A stretch of 64,000 nt of DNA from Chloroflexota bacterium (GCA_014584575.1 JACTMP010000032.1:145519-209518); one strand, 5' to 3'. Positions 17,253-26,930 are shown, counted from the first letter of the stretch. The notes: generated from the sequence alone by a model not told the origin. Numbers and translations: made by a program.

Positions 17253-18703
17253 GTATTCGCAGATTATTTGAGGGTTTGTTTTTTGTGGCGCTCTTTGTGA
17301 TGGGGGTGCGGGCCACGCTGGATGCCGATATGTGGTGGCATTTGCGCACGGGGGAGTACATTTTGCAACAGGGCATCCCGCGCCTGGACGTGTTCTCGTT
17401 CACGGTTCCAGACCATGCCTGGGTGACGCATGAGTGGCTGTCGCAAGTGGTGATGTGGCTGGTTTACCAGGCGGGTGGTTTTGCCGGGTTGATAGTGGGC
17501 ACGGCCGTGTTGGTGATGCTGACGTTTGGGCTGGTGTATGGGAGCTGTGCGGGACGGCCGTATCTGGCCGCCTTCATCGTGTTATTAGCCGCCATCACCT
17601 CCGCCATTGTCTGGGGGGCGCGGCCACAGATGTTTAATTTGTTGTTCACGGCCGTGTTTGTCTTCCAGGTGGAGCGTGTGAAAGACCACAAACTGCCGTT
17701 GTGGACGTGGTGGCTGCTGCCGGTCTTTATGATCGTATGGGCCAATTTCCACAGCGGCTATTTGCTGGGCGTGGTGTTGTTGGGCACCTACGTGGTGGGC
17801 GAAGCGGCGCAGCAGTGGCGGCACAAAACGGATGAACGCACGCTGCCCTGGCCCGCCATTCGCCGCCTGTTCATCATTACAGTGATTTGTTTTCTGGCGG
17901 CGGCGCTCAACCCCAACGGCCCGGAATTGTGGATTTATCCCTTTTTTACATTGGGCAGTTCGGCCATGCAGTCGTACATTCAAGAGTGGCATTCGCCGGA
18001 CTTTCACCAGACATTTTTCTGGCCCTTTGCGGGGATGCTGGCGTTGGGTGTATTGACTTTTGTTTTTAGCCAGCGGCGGGTGACGTTTACCGATTTGCTG
18101 CTGTTTTTGGGCACAGGGGCGGCGGGCCTGCTCTCGGCGCGGCATATCCCTCTGTTTGCCATTGTGGCCGCGCCCATCATCGCCCGGCATGGTCTGAGCG
18201 CGCTGGCGGGCACGGCCGTGTACCCCATTCTTAGCGGCGAGGTGGCCGAGCCAAAACCAACCCGGCTGATGGCCGGTTTGAATCTGTTTGTGCTGCTGGC
18301 AGCCATCTTGGGCGCGTTGGTCTGGACGGCCAATCAGGTGGCGGAGAATGAAACGGCCGTTGCCGAGCAATACCCGGCGGCAGCGGTAGATTTTTTGCAG
18401 GCCAACGGGCTGGCTCAGGAACGGGGTTTTAACAGCTACAACTGGGGCGGTTATCTCATTTGGCGCGGACTGCCGGTGTTTGTAGACGGCCGTGCCGATG
18501 TATACGGCGACGATTTCCTTTTCTATTACCGCCACACCTTTGACGCCGGCCCGCAGTGGCAACAGCCGCTTGACGAGTTCGACGTGACCTACGTGTTGAT
18601 GGAGCGCAATTCACCCTTGATGACCGTGCTGGCTGCCAGCGGCGACTGGCAAAAAATCTACGAGGACGAATTGGCCCAAATTTTTAAGCGGGCAGAGAGG
18701 TAA
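17249..18703 (+). CDS. multi-pass membrane protein, GT-C-like
   Basis: 484 residues with about ten hydrophobic helices. The N-terminal loop after helix 1 carries LDADMWWHLRTGEYI and, further on, HEWLSQ: an acidic residue in the first extracellular loop, as in GT-C glycosyltransferases. The C-terminal 110 residues (from about 375) are soluble and outside, with VDGRADVYGDDF. Start ATG 17249 overlaps the previous stop by four bases, giving translational coupling; an earlier start would overlap the GT2 gene by about 45 bases. It is likely to take part in polyprenyl-sugar-dependent glycosylation, but catalysis is not proven by motif. Confidence 0.7.
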   Translation: MSIRRLFEGLFFVALFVMGVRATLDADMWWHLRTGEYILQQGIPRLDVFSFTVPDHAWVTHEWLSQVVMWLVYQAGGFAGLIVGTAVLVMLTFGLVYGSCAGRPYLAAFIVLLAAITSAIVWGARPQMFNLLFTAVFVFQVERVKDHKLPLWTWWLLPVFMIVWANFHSGYLLGVVLLGTYVVGEAAQQWRHKTDERTLPWPAIRRLFIITVICFLAAALNPNGPELWIYPFFTLGSSAMQSYIQEWHSPDFHQTFFWPFAGMLALGVLTFVFSQRRVTFTDLLLFLGTGAAGLLSARHIPLFAIVAAPIIARHGLSALAGTAVYPILSGEVAEPKPTRLMAGLNLFVLLAAILGALVWTANQVAENETAVAEQYPAAAVDFLQANGLAQERGFNSYNWGGYLIWRGLPVFVDGRADVYGDDFLFYYRHTFDAGPQWQQPLDEFDVTYVLMERNSPLMTVLAASGDWQKIYEDELAQIFKRAER

Positions 18704-18707
18704 TTGA

Positions 18708-18742
18708 GTCATTGGGTAATTGCCGTTTAATTACCCAATGAC
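18708..18742. repeat. word-repeat hairpin GTCATTGGGTAATT (14-bp perfect stem)
   Basis: GTCATTGGGTAATT (18708-18721) pairs exactly with AATTACCCAATGAC (18729-18742). It lies just after the stop codon and is followed by one more TAACCCAATTACCC word. Confidence 0.85.
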
Positions 18743-18770
18743 CTAATAACCCAATTACCCGGTTACACCC

Positions 18771-20378
18771 ATGACCACTACCCAAAACCCTTCCCCCACC
18801 TGGATCAAACGCGACTGGCTGTGGATTGCCTTGATTGGCCTGTTGATGCAGGGTTTTTGGGCGCTGCAAATGGATCATCCTTCCTATATGGATGCCTATT
18901 ACTACACCACCAACGGGCAGCGGTTGGCGCAGGGGTATGGTTTTACAGAAGAGGTAATCTGGCAATATCTGGATGATCCCGCCGGACTGCCCACGCCCAG
19001 TCACTCCTATTGGATGCCGTTGCCGTCGCTGCTGGCGGCGGCGGGGTATGCGGTGGCCGATAGTTTTCGGGCGGCGCAGATTCCATTCTGGCTGCTGGCG
19101 GGGCTGCTGCCTCTGCTGACCTATGTGATCAGTCTGCAATTTACGCAGGCGCGCTGGCAGGTGTGGGTCGCCTGTTTGTTGACGGCCGTTGGCGGATATT
19201 ACAGCCGCTTTCTTAACCAACCAACGACGTTTACTCCTTTTGCCTGGGCGGGTAGCGCCTGTTTGCTCTTTCTGGCCTGGGGCCATGTGCGCCAACAGGG
19301 GCGCTGGTGGCTGCTGGCGGGCCTCATGGCCGGGGCCGCCCATCTGACCCGCGCCGATGGCGTCTTATTTCTGCTCGTCGGCGGCCTGATGTGGCTTTTC
19401 TCTTTGCGTGACTGGTACCGAAACCGCTCACTTACCCACTTACCCACTTACCCAATCTCCAAATCTCCCAATCTCCCATTCTCCCAATTACTTCTTCTTA
19501 TTGCTGGCTACCTGCTGGTAATGGGCTGGTGGTTTGCCCACAACATGCAGGTGTTTGGACGGCCGTTACCCACCGCCGGCACGCAGACCATGTTCCTGAC
19601 GCAATATAACGATATTTTTGCTTACGGCCGTACCTTTGATTTGCAACATTTGCTGGCGGCGGGCTGGCCTGCTTTATTCCGCTCCCGCCTACAAGGGCTT
19701 AATCTGGCGGGGCAGACGTTTATTGCCGTCAGCACGTTGTTATTCCTCTTTCCTTTTATATTTTGGGCCTGGATTAAATGGGGAAGGCAGGGCGATAAGT
19801 GGCTGTTGTTACGGCCGTTCACCTGGTATACGCTGGGGCTGTTTGCGGCCATGAGCCTGGTGTTCACCTGGCCGGGGCAGCGGGGCGGGCTGCTCCATTC
19901 GTCGGCGGCCATCTGGCCCTGGATGACGGTCTTGGCCGCCGGAGGCATTGACATTGCCGTAGATTTTGCCGCCGCCCGGCTGCCCCATTGGCAGCCACAA
20001 CGGGCCAAGAAGATATTCTCCGGCATGTTTCTGGGGCTGGCGCTGATTATCAGCGTGGGCACGCTGCGCACCACCGAGGATATTGACCCGGTGATTGTGC
20101 GCCAGATTGGGGCGGCGCTGCCGGAAACGGCCGTCATCGTCACCGGGAATGCGCCAGGGTTTTATTATCATACGGGACGGCCGTCGCTCAGTGTGCCCAA
20201 TGAACCGGCGGATGTGCTGCTGGAATTAGCAGCGCGGTATGGTGGTAATTATCTGGTGCTGGATGATATGCACCCGCCACCACTGAAGCCGGTCTATGAC
20301 GAAGAAGAGATTCCCGGTATTACGCTGGTGGAGCAGTTTGGTACGTACAAACTGTTTGCCTTACAGCCATCGGAGTAA
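18771..20378 (+). CDS. GT-C-type membrane glycosyltransferase (ArnT/PMT-like)
   Basis: 535 residues with about ten transmembrane helices. The first outer loop reads MDHPSYMDAYYYTTNGQRL (acidic Asp as in GT39/ArnT enzymes), followed by PTPSHSYWMPLPSLLAA. The C-terminal 120 residues form a soluble outer domain (PETAVIVTGNAPGFYYHTG). It should move a sugar from a polyprenyl phosphate to an acceptor outside the membrane. Bases 19428-19495 are an in-frame word repeat encoding a cytoplasmic loop (LTHLPTYPISKSPNLPFSQ) just before a helix. There is no clear Shine-Dalgarno; the start follows the hairpin at 18708-18742. Confidence 0.75.
   Translation: MTTTQNPSPTWIKRDWLWIALIGLLMQGFWALQMDHPSYMDAYYYTTNGQRLAQGYGFTEEVIWQYLDDPAGLPTPSHSYWMPLPSLLAAAGYAVADSFRAAQIPFWLLAGLLPLLTYVISLQFTQARWQVWVACLLTAVGGYYSRFLNQPTTFTPFAWAGSACLLFLAWGHVRQQGRWWLLAGLMAGAAHLTRADGVLFLLVGGLMWLFSLRDWYRNRSLTHLPTYPISKSPNLPFSQLLLLIAGYLLVMGWWFAHNMQVFGRPLPTAGTQTMFLTQYNDIFAYGRTFDLQHLLAAGWPALFRSRLQGLNLAGQTFIAVSTLLFLFPFIFWAWIKWGRQGDKWLLLRPFTWYTLGLFAAMSLVFTWPGQRGGLLHSSAAIWPWMTVLAAGGIDIAVDFAAARLPHWQPQRAKKIFSGMFLGLALIISVGTLRTTEDIDPVIVRQIGAALPETAVIVTGNAPGFYYHTGRPSLSVPNEPADVLLELAARYGGNYLVLDDMHPPPLKPVYDEEEIPGITLVEQFGTYKLFALQPSE
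19428..19495. repeat. in-frame word repeat inside a GT-C gene
   Basis: CTTACCCA is repeated three times and then CAATCTCC-type words follow. The same CCAATCTCC words occur in intergenic hairpins of this window. The frame is kept open, and the segment encodes a loop between membrane helices. Confidence 0.75.
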
Positions 20379-20380
20379 TT

Positions 20381-21955
20381 GTGAAGCGGCGATGGGTGAT
20401 TGTTGGCGGAGCGTGTCTGGTGGGGGTAGGGTTGTTTTTAGGTGTGTCGGCTCAGCTTGGGGGACGGTTGGGATTTCCATTGGACGATGCCTGGATTCAC
20501 CAGACCTATGCGCGGAATCTGGCGCGGTACGGCCGTTTTGAATATATACCCGGTGTCTCCAGCGCCGGTTCCACCTCCCCCTTGTGGACATTGCTGCTGG
20601 CCCTCGGTTATTTGTTGGGCATCCCTTATTTGCTCTGGACTTATCTGTTGGGTGGCCTGTCGCTGCTGTGTCTGGCCTGGGGAGCGATGGCTGTCTGGCG
20701 GCAACTGTGGCCGGCGCTGGCGGCTAAAGATTGGCTGGCTGGCGTGACGCTGGTGTTGATGTGGCCGTTGCTGTGGGCCGCCACCAGCGGCATGGAAACG
20801 CTGCTTTTTGCTGCCCTGGGCATGCAAATTGTAGCGTTATATTTGAAAGAGCAGAGATTGGGAGATTGGCGGAGGGGACACCGCGAGATTAAGAGATTCC
20901 CCAATCTCCCAATCTCTCAATCTCTCCTTCTGCTTGGTTTCCTCTCTGGCCTGCTCATCCTCACCCGCCCGGAAGGGATATTACTGGTAGGGCTGGTTTT
21001 GCTGGGGCTGATTTTACAGGCTGGGGAGTGGCAGGCGCGGTTGGTGCGGGTATTGGTGGTGGCGGGCACGGCCGTGCTGCTCCTGCTGCCCTACTTTCTC
21101 TTCAACTACTGGGCCAACGGTTCGCTCTGGCCGAACACCATGGCGGCTAAACAGACGGAATATGGTGTTTTGCTAGAACAGTTCATGGGCTGGCGGCTGG
21201 CGCAATTGCTTTGGCTCAGCCTGGGCGGCCCGGCGGAGGGCTGGCAGGGGATGAGCAGCGCCCATTTGCTGCTGCTGCCCGGTTTGCTTTTTGCCGGGTG
21301 GCAGGCGCTCAAAAGGGATTGGACAAACCGGCAGTTGGCGCGGACGCTGCCGTTGCTGTGGGCGGGGGGGCATGTGCTGTTGTATGCCTGGAAGCTGCCG
21401 GTGACGTACCAGCACGGCCGTTACCTGCTCGGTGTGATGCCGGTGTGGATTTTGTATGGATTGGCCGGTTGGCTGCTGCTGCTGTTTGCGCGGCAAGGGG
21501 GGCGTGGGTTGTGGCTGGCGCAAAAGGTAGCCCAGTTCACGTTTGTCTTTGTGCTGCTTTTTTTCCTGCTGCAAGGGGCATTGGCCTATGCCACCGATGT
21601 GGCGATTATTGAAGGCGAGATGGTGACTATTGGGCGTTGGTTGGCGGAAAACACACCGCCAGACGCGCTTGTGGCCACGCATGATATTGGCGCGATTGGG
21701 TACTTTGCGGAACGGCCGTTGCTCGATCTGGCCGGTCTCATCACGCCGGAAGTCATCCCGCTGCTGGCCGATGAAACGGCCGTGTCTGAATACGTGTTAT
21801 CCAGTGAAGCCGATTACCTGGTAACGGCGCCGGGGTGGTTGTATACGGCCGTGACCCAATCCGACCACGCCACCTTGCTCTTTACCACGGAACTCCCGCT
21901 CACCCGGCAACAAGGCATCAACAATATGGCCGTGTACCTGCTTCAAAGCCCCTAG
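20381..21955 (+). CDS. GT-C-type membrane protein, putative mannosyl/arabinosyl transferase
   Basis: 524 residues with about eleven membrane helices. The N-terminal outer loop is FPLDDAWIHQTYARNLARYG, followed by GVSSAGSTSPLWTLLLA, a form repeatedly found in Chloroflexota GT-C proteins. The C-terminal outer domain includes PDALVATHDIGAIGYF and LLDLAGLITPE. Start is GTG 20381, two bases after the previous stop, so the two are coupled. Bases 20848-20929 form an in-frame word-repeat hairpin encoding EQRLGDWRRGHREIKRFPN. It ends the glycan cluster. Function is inferred from family and neighbours. Confidence 0.75.
   Translation: MKRRWVIVGGACLVGVGLFLGVSAQLGGRLGFPLDDAWIHQTYARNLARYGRFEYIPGVSSAGSTSPLWTLLLALGYLLGIPYLLWTYLLGGLSLLCLAWGAMAVWRQLWPALAAKDWLAGVTLVLMWPLLWAATSGMETLLFAALGMQIVALYLKEQRLGDWRRGHREIKRFPNLPISQSLLLLGFLSGLLILTRPEGILLVGLVLLGLILQAGEWQARLVRVLVVAGTAVLLLLPYFLFNYWANGSLWPNTMAAKQTEYGVLLEQFMGWRLAQLLWLSLGGPAEGWQGMSSAHLLLLPGLLFAGWQALKRDWTNRQLARTLPLLWAGGHVLLYAWKLPVTYQHGRYLLGVMPVWILYGLAGWLLLLFARQGGRGLWLAQKVAQFTFVFVLLFFLLQGALAYATDVAIIEGEMVTIGRWLAENTPPDALVATHDIGAIGYFAERPLLDLAGLITPEVIPLLADETAVSEYVLSSEADYLVTAPGWLYTAVTQSDHATLLFTTELPLTRQQGINNMAVYLLQSP
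20848..20929. repeat. in-frame word-repeat hairpin inside a GT-C gene
   Basis: GAGATTGGGAGATTGG on one side and CCCAATCTCCCAATCTC on the other can pair over about 16 bp. The segment stays in frame and encodes a charged loop before a membrane helix. Confidence 0.75.
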
Positions 21956-21976
21956 TACCTCCCTGGTACTATATTG

Positions 21977-22006
21977 TTGCCAATGGTTAAATCTTCATGG
22001 TATACT
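21977..22006 (+). promoter_or_regulatory. candidate promoter of the NarL/DegS-like pair
   Basis: TTGCCA (21977-21982), 18-base spacer, TATACT (22001-22006), about 110 bases before the regulator start. Confidence 0.5.
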
Positions 22007-22114
22007 GCGTTTGCTCCCAATATATGTAAAGTAGCAATCCAGCCTACACCGCTACCTGAACCTACCGAATGACGTGAGAAACTCCCAAATCAAGAAAAGC
22101 GAGGTCATAAAGAA

Positions 22115-22807
22115 GTGTCAGAGCAAGTCAAATTACTCATAGTTGATGATCACCCATTGTTTCGTCAAGGATTATGTGACGTTCTGGAAACCGACCCACA
22201 GCTAAAAGTAGTGGGGGAAGCCGCTGACGGGGAGGTAGCCATTGAAAAAGCGTTTGAAGTAAACCCTGATGTCATCCTCATGGACATCAACCTGCCAACC
22301 ATCAATGGGTTGCAAGTCACCCGCAAAATCAAGGCCCAATTGCCGGAGATGAAAATCATCATGATCACCGGGTATGATGATGCCGAGCAGGTTTTTCATG
22401 CTTTGCGCGCCGGCGCTTCCGCCTATTGCCCCAAAGACATTACCCCAGAGGCCCTCATCAAAATCATCTACAACGTGCGTGACGGCAAATACTATGTGGA
22501 TGAAAAAACCATGGCTTATGACGAATTGATGGCCTGGGTGGAGCAAAAGATCGGCCGTTTCAACGGGCCACTGGTCAGCGATACGGAGGATTTGTTTGTG
22601 CCTCTGTCGCCGCGTGAGATGGAGATTTTGGAGCATGTGACCAAGGGTTTGAGCAACAAAGAGATCGCGTATAAATTGGGCATTAGCCATCAAACCGTGA
22701 AGAATCACATGACCGCCATTTTGCGCAAACTGCGTGTAGATGATCGCACACAAGCTGCTGTTTATGCGCTGCGGCACGGTTGGGTCCGTTTGGAAGGCAC
22801 ACGATAA
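22115..22807 (+). CDS. NarL/FixJ-family response regulator
   Basis: 230 residues. Receiver at residues 1-122: LIVDDHPLFRQGL, phospho-Asp in DVILMDINLPTING (about residue 54), MITGYDD, and the lysine in YCPKDI. A ~35-residue linker leads to a LuxR-type helix-turn-helix at about residues 165-225 (LSPREMEILEHVTKGLSNKE, then IAYKLGISHQTVKNHMTAIL). It binds DNA as a dimer once phosphorylated. It starts at GTG 22115, seven bases after an AGAAG-like site. The kinase gene follows 26 bases downstream, so the two form a two-component pair. Confidence 0.92.
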   Translation: MSEQVKLLIVDDHPLFRQGLCDVLETDPQLKVVGEAADGEVAIEKAFEVNPDVILMDINLPTINGLQVTRKIKAQLPEMKIIMITGYDDAEQVFHALRAGASAYCPKDITPEALIKIIYNVRDGKYYVDEKTMAYDELMAWVEQKIGRFNGPLVSDTEDLFVPLSPREMEILEHVTKGLSNKEIAYKLGISHQTVKNHMTAILRKLRVDDRTQAAVYALRHGWVRLEGTR

Positions 22808-22833
22808 TTCTCAGGCAGGCAGGTTGAAAAGTT

Positions 22834-23907
22834 ATGCTACGTCAATCGTCATTGGATGAAGATGGAACATTTCAGGGGTTTATTGAGGATGCTCAAAAAG
22901 ATTATGAGCAGACACAGCGGGACCTCAAAGAAATAGACATCCTGATTAAACAAAGCACGGCCGAAGTAGAACGGCTGGCCCAACGTAATGCACAGGTCTC
23001 CAGCTATGCCAAGCAGCTAGAGACTAATTTCGAGACCTTGCCGCGCCAGGATATTAAAGAGGCGTATGAGGCTTTGAATGATGTGCAGGTGCGTCTGTAT
23101 ACCATGCGCGGGCAGTTGGAAAAATTGCAAAGTGATCAGCGAAACCTGGAACGCCTGGCTGAATTCCAGCGTCGTTTGGTTGATATGGCCGGCTATGGGA
23201 CGTTACCGTCCATGAGTGGGCGGCGGGGTGGCTCGCCTGAGCAACCAAACGTCATCCGCGTCATTCAAACGGAAGAAGCGGTGCGCCAAAGCCTGGTGCG
23301 CAAGATGCACGACAGTGTGGCTTCTTCTATAAGCAACTTTATTCTGCAAGCCGAAATTTGCCAGCGGTTTTTTGACGTTAACCCCGACCGGGCGCGCGCC
23401 GAACTCAATGCTTTGAAGAACTCTGCGGGGACTACCTTTAATAATGTCAAAGATTTCATTTTCGATTTGCGGCCTATGATGTTGGATGACCTGGGGGTTG
23501 TGCCCACATTGCGTCGGTATGTGGAATCTTTTCAAGAGAAAAATGGTATACCCGTGCCCATCACCGTCACCGGTGTGGAAAGACGACTGGAAAGTCACAT
23601 CGAGGTAACGATATTTCGCAATGTGCAGGAGTTGTTGACCAATGCGCTGGCACATGCGCAGGCCACCCAGATTCACGTGTCGGTAGATTTGGCGCCGGAT
23701 CATGTCACGGCCGTGGTCGAAGACAACGGCAGCGGTTTTAATGTAGATGATGCTCTCAGCAATAGCGGGAGTCGGACTATCGGCCTGGCTACATTGCGCG
23801 AACGAACTGAAATGTTAGGGGGCACATTGAATGTGCAAAGTAGTGTGGGGCAAGGTACCAGAGTTGAATTTGTTATTCCCATAGAAGACGCCGAAACCCT
23901 TTTTTAG
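22834..23907 (+). CDS. soluble DegS-like sensor histidine kinase (HisKA_3)
   Basis: 357 residues without membrane helices. Residues 10-125 are a long coiled coil (QKDYEQTQRDLKEIDILIKQ and following), like the DegS sensor domain. The HisKA_3 box has His159 in RKMHDSVASSISNFI, then the ATPase domain with NALAHAQAT, DNGSGFNV, GLATLRERTEMLGG and GQGTRVEFVIP. It should phosphorylate the NarL-type regulator encoded just upstream in response to a cytoplasmic signal. It is the last gene before a terminator, and the Tad genes follow under their own promoter. Confidence 0.9.
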   Translation: MLRQSSLDEDGTFQGFIEDAQKDYEQTQRDLKEIDILIKQSTAEVERLAQRNAQVSSYAKQLETNFETLPRQDIKEAYEALNDVQVRLYTMRGQLEKLQSDQRNLERLAEFQRRLVDMAGYGTLPSMSGRRGGSPEQPNVIRVIQTEEAVRQSLVRKMHDSVASSISNFILQAEICQRFFDVNPDRARAELNALKNSAGTTFNNVKDFIFDLRPMMLDDLGVVPTLRRYVESFQEKNGIPVPITVTGVERRLESHIEVTIFRNVQELLTNALAHAQATQIHVSVDLAPDHVTAVVEDNGSGFNVDDALSNSGSRTIGLATLRERTEMLGGTLNVQSSVGQGTRVEFVIPIEDAETLF

Positions 23908-23983
23908 GCAGAAAGAATTTTGAAGATTTGAGTACCGTCCTCCTATTGGCAGCGCCGACGATGAAACTTACACCCCGTTTCTG

Positions 23984-24017
23984 AACAGTCCCATCCCCTG
24001 AAAGGGTGACTGTTTTT
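23984..24017 (+). terminator. intrinsic terminator after the two-component pair
   Basis: AACAGTC pairs with GACTGTT, with an inner CCC/GGG pairing around CTGAAA, and a TTTTT tail. The rest of the 319-base gap holds only the downstream promoter. Confidence 0.7.
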
Positions 24018-24062
24018 ACCATCCAGGCACCTGTTATGTAAATCTGGAAGCCGCTTCTACTA

Positions 24063-24090
24063 TTGACTTTGCATAGGAACATAGTATGAT
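24063..24090 (+). promoter_or_regulatory. promoter of the Tad operon
   Basis: TTGACT (24063-24068), 16-base spacer, TATGAT (24085-24090). The predicted start near 24097 leaves a leader of about 130 bases. Confidence 0.6.
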
Positions 24091-24226
24091 GGTCATCAGT
24101 CAAAGATTGATTTATGTTATGTTATGAATTGTGTAGCCGTTAACTTTTTCTAAGAGAACTACACTTTGGCAAAGATATTCCCCTAAGGATATCAGCAAAT
24201 CGCTACCAGCAGATTTTGGAACCAGA

Positions 24227-25513
24227 ATGGCAGAAAATATACGTGTACTAATTGTTGATGACCTCTCTGAAACACGGGAGAATGTGCGTAAGCTGCTTCA
24301 ATTTGAGTCAGATATTGAAGTGATCGGCCAGGCGGGCACAGGTGAAGAAGCTGTGGAAATGGCACAGCAGTTTCAACCAGATATTATCCTCATGGATATT
24401 AACATGCCCGGTATTGATGGCATAGGCGCCAGCCAGAAAATCACCGAACTTGTCCCCTCCGTCCAGATAATCATCATGTCTGTGCAAAGTGACCCCAATT
24501 ACTTGCGGCGGGCGATGATGGCAGGCGCCAGGGATTTCTTGACAAAGCCGTTTGGTGGCGATGAGTTAGTGGCAGCAGTGCGGCGTGTTCATGCCAAACG
24601 GCCACATATCCCGGCTGCTCCATCACGGCAGCAAAGGTCGAGCGCCAATGCTCCTGCTGCTGAAATTGACGAAATTCCCGAGGGGAAAATCATTGCTGTT
24701 TTTAGCCCAAAAGGCGGCAGCGGCTGCACCACTATTGCCATTAATGTTGCTGTTACGCTGGCCCGGCGTGGTCAAAAGACGATACTGGTTGACGGCAGCC
24801 TCCAATTTGGCGATGTTGCGGTTATGCTTGATCTCAAAGGAGCGACCAGTCTGGCTGATATTAGTGAAAGAGGCGAGATTGATACCGAGTTGGTCAGTAG
24901 TGTTGTGCAAGTACACAAGAGTAATCTGAATGTTTTGTTAGCGCCGCCAAGACCTGAAATGGCCGATGTTATTACTGAGGAGAATGTCAAGAGCCTTTTG
25001 GAGTCTTTGCGCCTTTCTTATGATTTTGTTGTTCTGGATACGTCGTCATATCTCACAGAAAAAACATTAACCATGTTGGATGTAGCTGACAGAATAATCC
25101 TGGTTACACAGCAGAATTTACCAAACCTGAAGAATGCCCGCCTCTTTTTGGACCTCACCGAAAGCCTTGACTATGAACCCACCAAAGTTTGGTTGGTGGT
25201 TAACCGCGTTTCTGAAGATCAAGGTATTTCTGTTAAAAACATCGGCGATATTTTGAAACGGCCGATTGTCATGGAAATTCCCACAGCCGATTTACCCGTC
25301 GGCACTGCTGCTAACAGAGGTATCCCTCTGGTTATGGGGCCAAATCAGAAACACCCGATCAGTATATCGTTGATTAGATTAGCTGATTACAGTCGGCGAG
25401 AATTGATCGCCAAACAGCCCGCTGATGGCAAGGTCAAAGCAGCAGGTACTCCAAAAGATTCGGGTGGAATTTTCGGTCGAATTTTTGGGAAACGTGAGCA
25501 AGCTGGAGATTAA
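24227..25513 (+). CDS. tadZ: TadZ/CpaE-like protein: receiver plus MinD/ParA ATPase
   Basis: 428 residues. An intact receiver occupies residues 1-125 (VLIVDDLSETRENV, phospho-Asp in IILMDINMPGIDG, TKPFGG with the conserved Lys). After a linker, residues 150-400 form a MinD/ParA-type ATPase: deviant Walker A SPKGGSGCTTIA, LVDGSLQFGDV, and FVVLDTSSYLTEKTL. In Tad systems this protein sets the position of the pilus or secretion machine. Many TadZ proteins have a degenerate receiver; here the acidic residues look functional, so the system may be controlled by phosphorylation. Followed after two bases by tadA, so the two are coupled. Confidence 0.85.
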   Translation: MAENIRVLIVDDLSETRENVRKLLQFESDIEVIGQAGTGEEAVEMAQQFQPDIILMDINMPGIDGIGASQKITELVPSVQIIIMSVQSDPNYLRRAMMAGARDFLTKPFGGDELVAAVRRVHAKRPHIPAAPSRQQRSSANAPAAEIDEIPEGKIIAVFSPKGGSGCTTIAINVAVTLARRGQKTILVDGSLQFGDVAVMLDLKGATSLADISERGEIDTELVSSVVQVHKSNLNVLLAPPRPEMADVITEENVKSLLESLRLSYDFVVLDTSSYLTEKTLTMLDVADRIILVTQQNLPNLKNARLFLDLTESLDYEPTKVWLVVNRVSEDQGISVKNIGDILKRPIVMEIPTADLPVGTAANRGIPLVMGPNQKHPISISLIRLADYSRRELIAKQPADGKVKAAGTPKDSGGIFGRIFGKREQAGD

Positions 25514-25515
25514 CC

Positions 25516-26901
25516 GTGTCACTATTAAAACGAATTGAACGAAATCAAGATGCACCTGCATCCACTCATACAGCCGAGCCGTCCAAACTCCAAGAACTGC
25601 GAGTAAAAAGAGCGTCACCGGCGGTTGGTTCACGGGATGCCTATGTTGACTTGAAAAATAGAGTGCAACAGAAACTGATTGCGGAACTGGACCCCAGCAT
25701 GGATATAACCCAGACATCTGAAGTGCGGGTGACGATTCAAGAAATGTTTGAATCTATGCTGGCCGAGGAAAGCATTGTTCTGACCCGAAATGAAAAGCAG
25801 CGGTTGTTTGAGGCTATCGTCGCGGAGATCCTAGGGTTTGGTCCGCTGGAGCAATTTCTTCATACTGATGGCGTGACGGAAATCATGGTGAATGGCCCCA
25901 AGAATGTGTATATTGAGCGCAAGGGGAAGATCACAAAAACCAATGTTGCTTTTGAAGATAATGATCATTTGTTACGCATCATAGACCGCATCGTGGCTCC
26001 CTTAGGTCGGCGTATTGATGAAGGTTCGCCAATGGTGGACGCGCGCTTACCAGATGGCTCTCGTGTGAATGCTGTTGTTCCCCCTATTTCCATCAATGGT
26101 GCTACTTTAACGATTCGTATTTTCTCCAAGATACCATTTACCATTGAAAATCTGATTGAATTTGGCAGCATCACCCCAGAGGCGGTTGAGTTTCTCAAGG
26201 CTTGTGTGGTGTCTAAGCTGAACGTGATGATTTCTGGGGGGACGGGTTCAGGTAAGACGACGCTCCTGAACATCCTATCTGGTTTTATACCGGATGATGA
26301 ACGTATTATTACCATTGAAAATGCGGCCGAACTTCAATTGCGCCAGGATCATGTCGTGACACTGGAATCTCGTAGCGCCAATGTGGAAGGGCGAGGTGAA
26401 GTGACCATTCAAGACCTGGTGGTTAATTCCTTACGTATGCGCCCTGATCGGATAATTGTTGGCGAGGTGCGCGGTGGCGAGGCGCTGGATATGCTCCAGG
26501 CGATGAATACGGGGCATGATGGAAGTCTGGCGACGGGCCATGCCAATGGGCCGCGCGATATGCTTTCTCGTCTGGAAACGATGGTTTTGATGGCCGGTAT
26601 GGATTTGCCACACCGGGCTATTCGTGAACAGATTTCCTCGGCTATCCACCTGATTGTGCAGCAAGACCGTATGCGCGATGGGTCACGAAAAGTAGTTTCT
26701 ATCAGTGAAATTCAGGGCATGGAAGGGGATGTGATTACCATGTCCGAAATTTTTCGATTTGAGCAGACTAATATTGAAAACGGTAAAGTGATCGGACGGT
26801 TACGGCCGACTGGGTTGAGACCAAAATTTATGTGGAAGATTCAGGAATCGGGTATTATGCTGCCACCTTCCATATTTGGTATTGGCTCCAGACGACGATA
26901 A
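25516..26901 (+). CDS. tadA: TadA/CpaF secretion ATPase
   Basis: 461 residues, GTG start two bases after the previous stop. An N-terminal helical domain (residues 1-105) precedes the VirB11/CpaF core: GPLEQFLHTDGVTEIMVNGP, RIDEGSPMVDARLPDGSR, Walker A GGTGSGKTTLL (about residue 240), Asp box ITIENAAELQL, and Walker B RMRPDRIIVGEVRGGEALD. The C-terminus ends MLPPSIFGIGSRRR. It is the hexameric ATPase that drives assembly of Flp-type pili or Tad secretion from the cytoplasmic side. Length is normal. The receiver-TadZ and TadB/TadC neighbours confirm the assignment. Confidence 0.93.
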   Translation: MSLLKRIERNQDAPASTHTAEPSKLQELRVKRASPAVGSRDAYVDLKNRVQQKLIAELDPSMDITQTSEVRVTIQEMFESMLAEESIVLTRNEKQRLFEAIVAEILGFGPLEQFLHTDGVTEIMVNGPKNVYIERKGKITKTNVAFEDNDHLLRIIDRIVAPLGRRIDEGSPMVDARLPDGSRVNAVVPPISINGATLTIRIFSKIPFTIENLIEFGSITPEAVEFLKACVVSKLNVMISGGTGSGKTTLLNILSGFIPDDERIITIENAAELQLRQDHVVTLESRSANVEGRGEVTIQDLVVNSLRMRPDRIIVGEVRGGEALDMLQAMNTGHDGSLATGHANGPRDMLSRLETMVLMAGMDLPHRAIREQISSAIHLIVQQDRMRDGSRKVVSISEIQGMEGDVITMSEIFRFEQTNIENGKVIGRLRPTGLRPKFMWKIQESGIMLPPSIFGIGSRRR

Positions 26902-26930
26902 TGCTGATTCGTTAGTGAGAGGAGGACGTG

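Noticed and set aside
17585..18562. 325-codon open frame on the - strand opposite a GT-C-like gene
   Set aside because: Composition is rich in Arg/Gln/His/Gly, as expected for the complement of a hydrophobic membrane protein; no motif.
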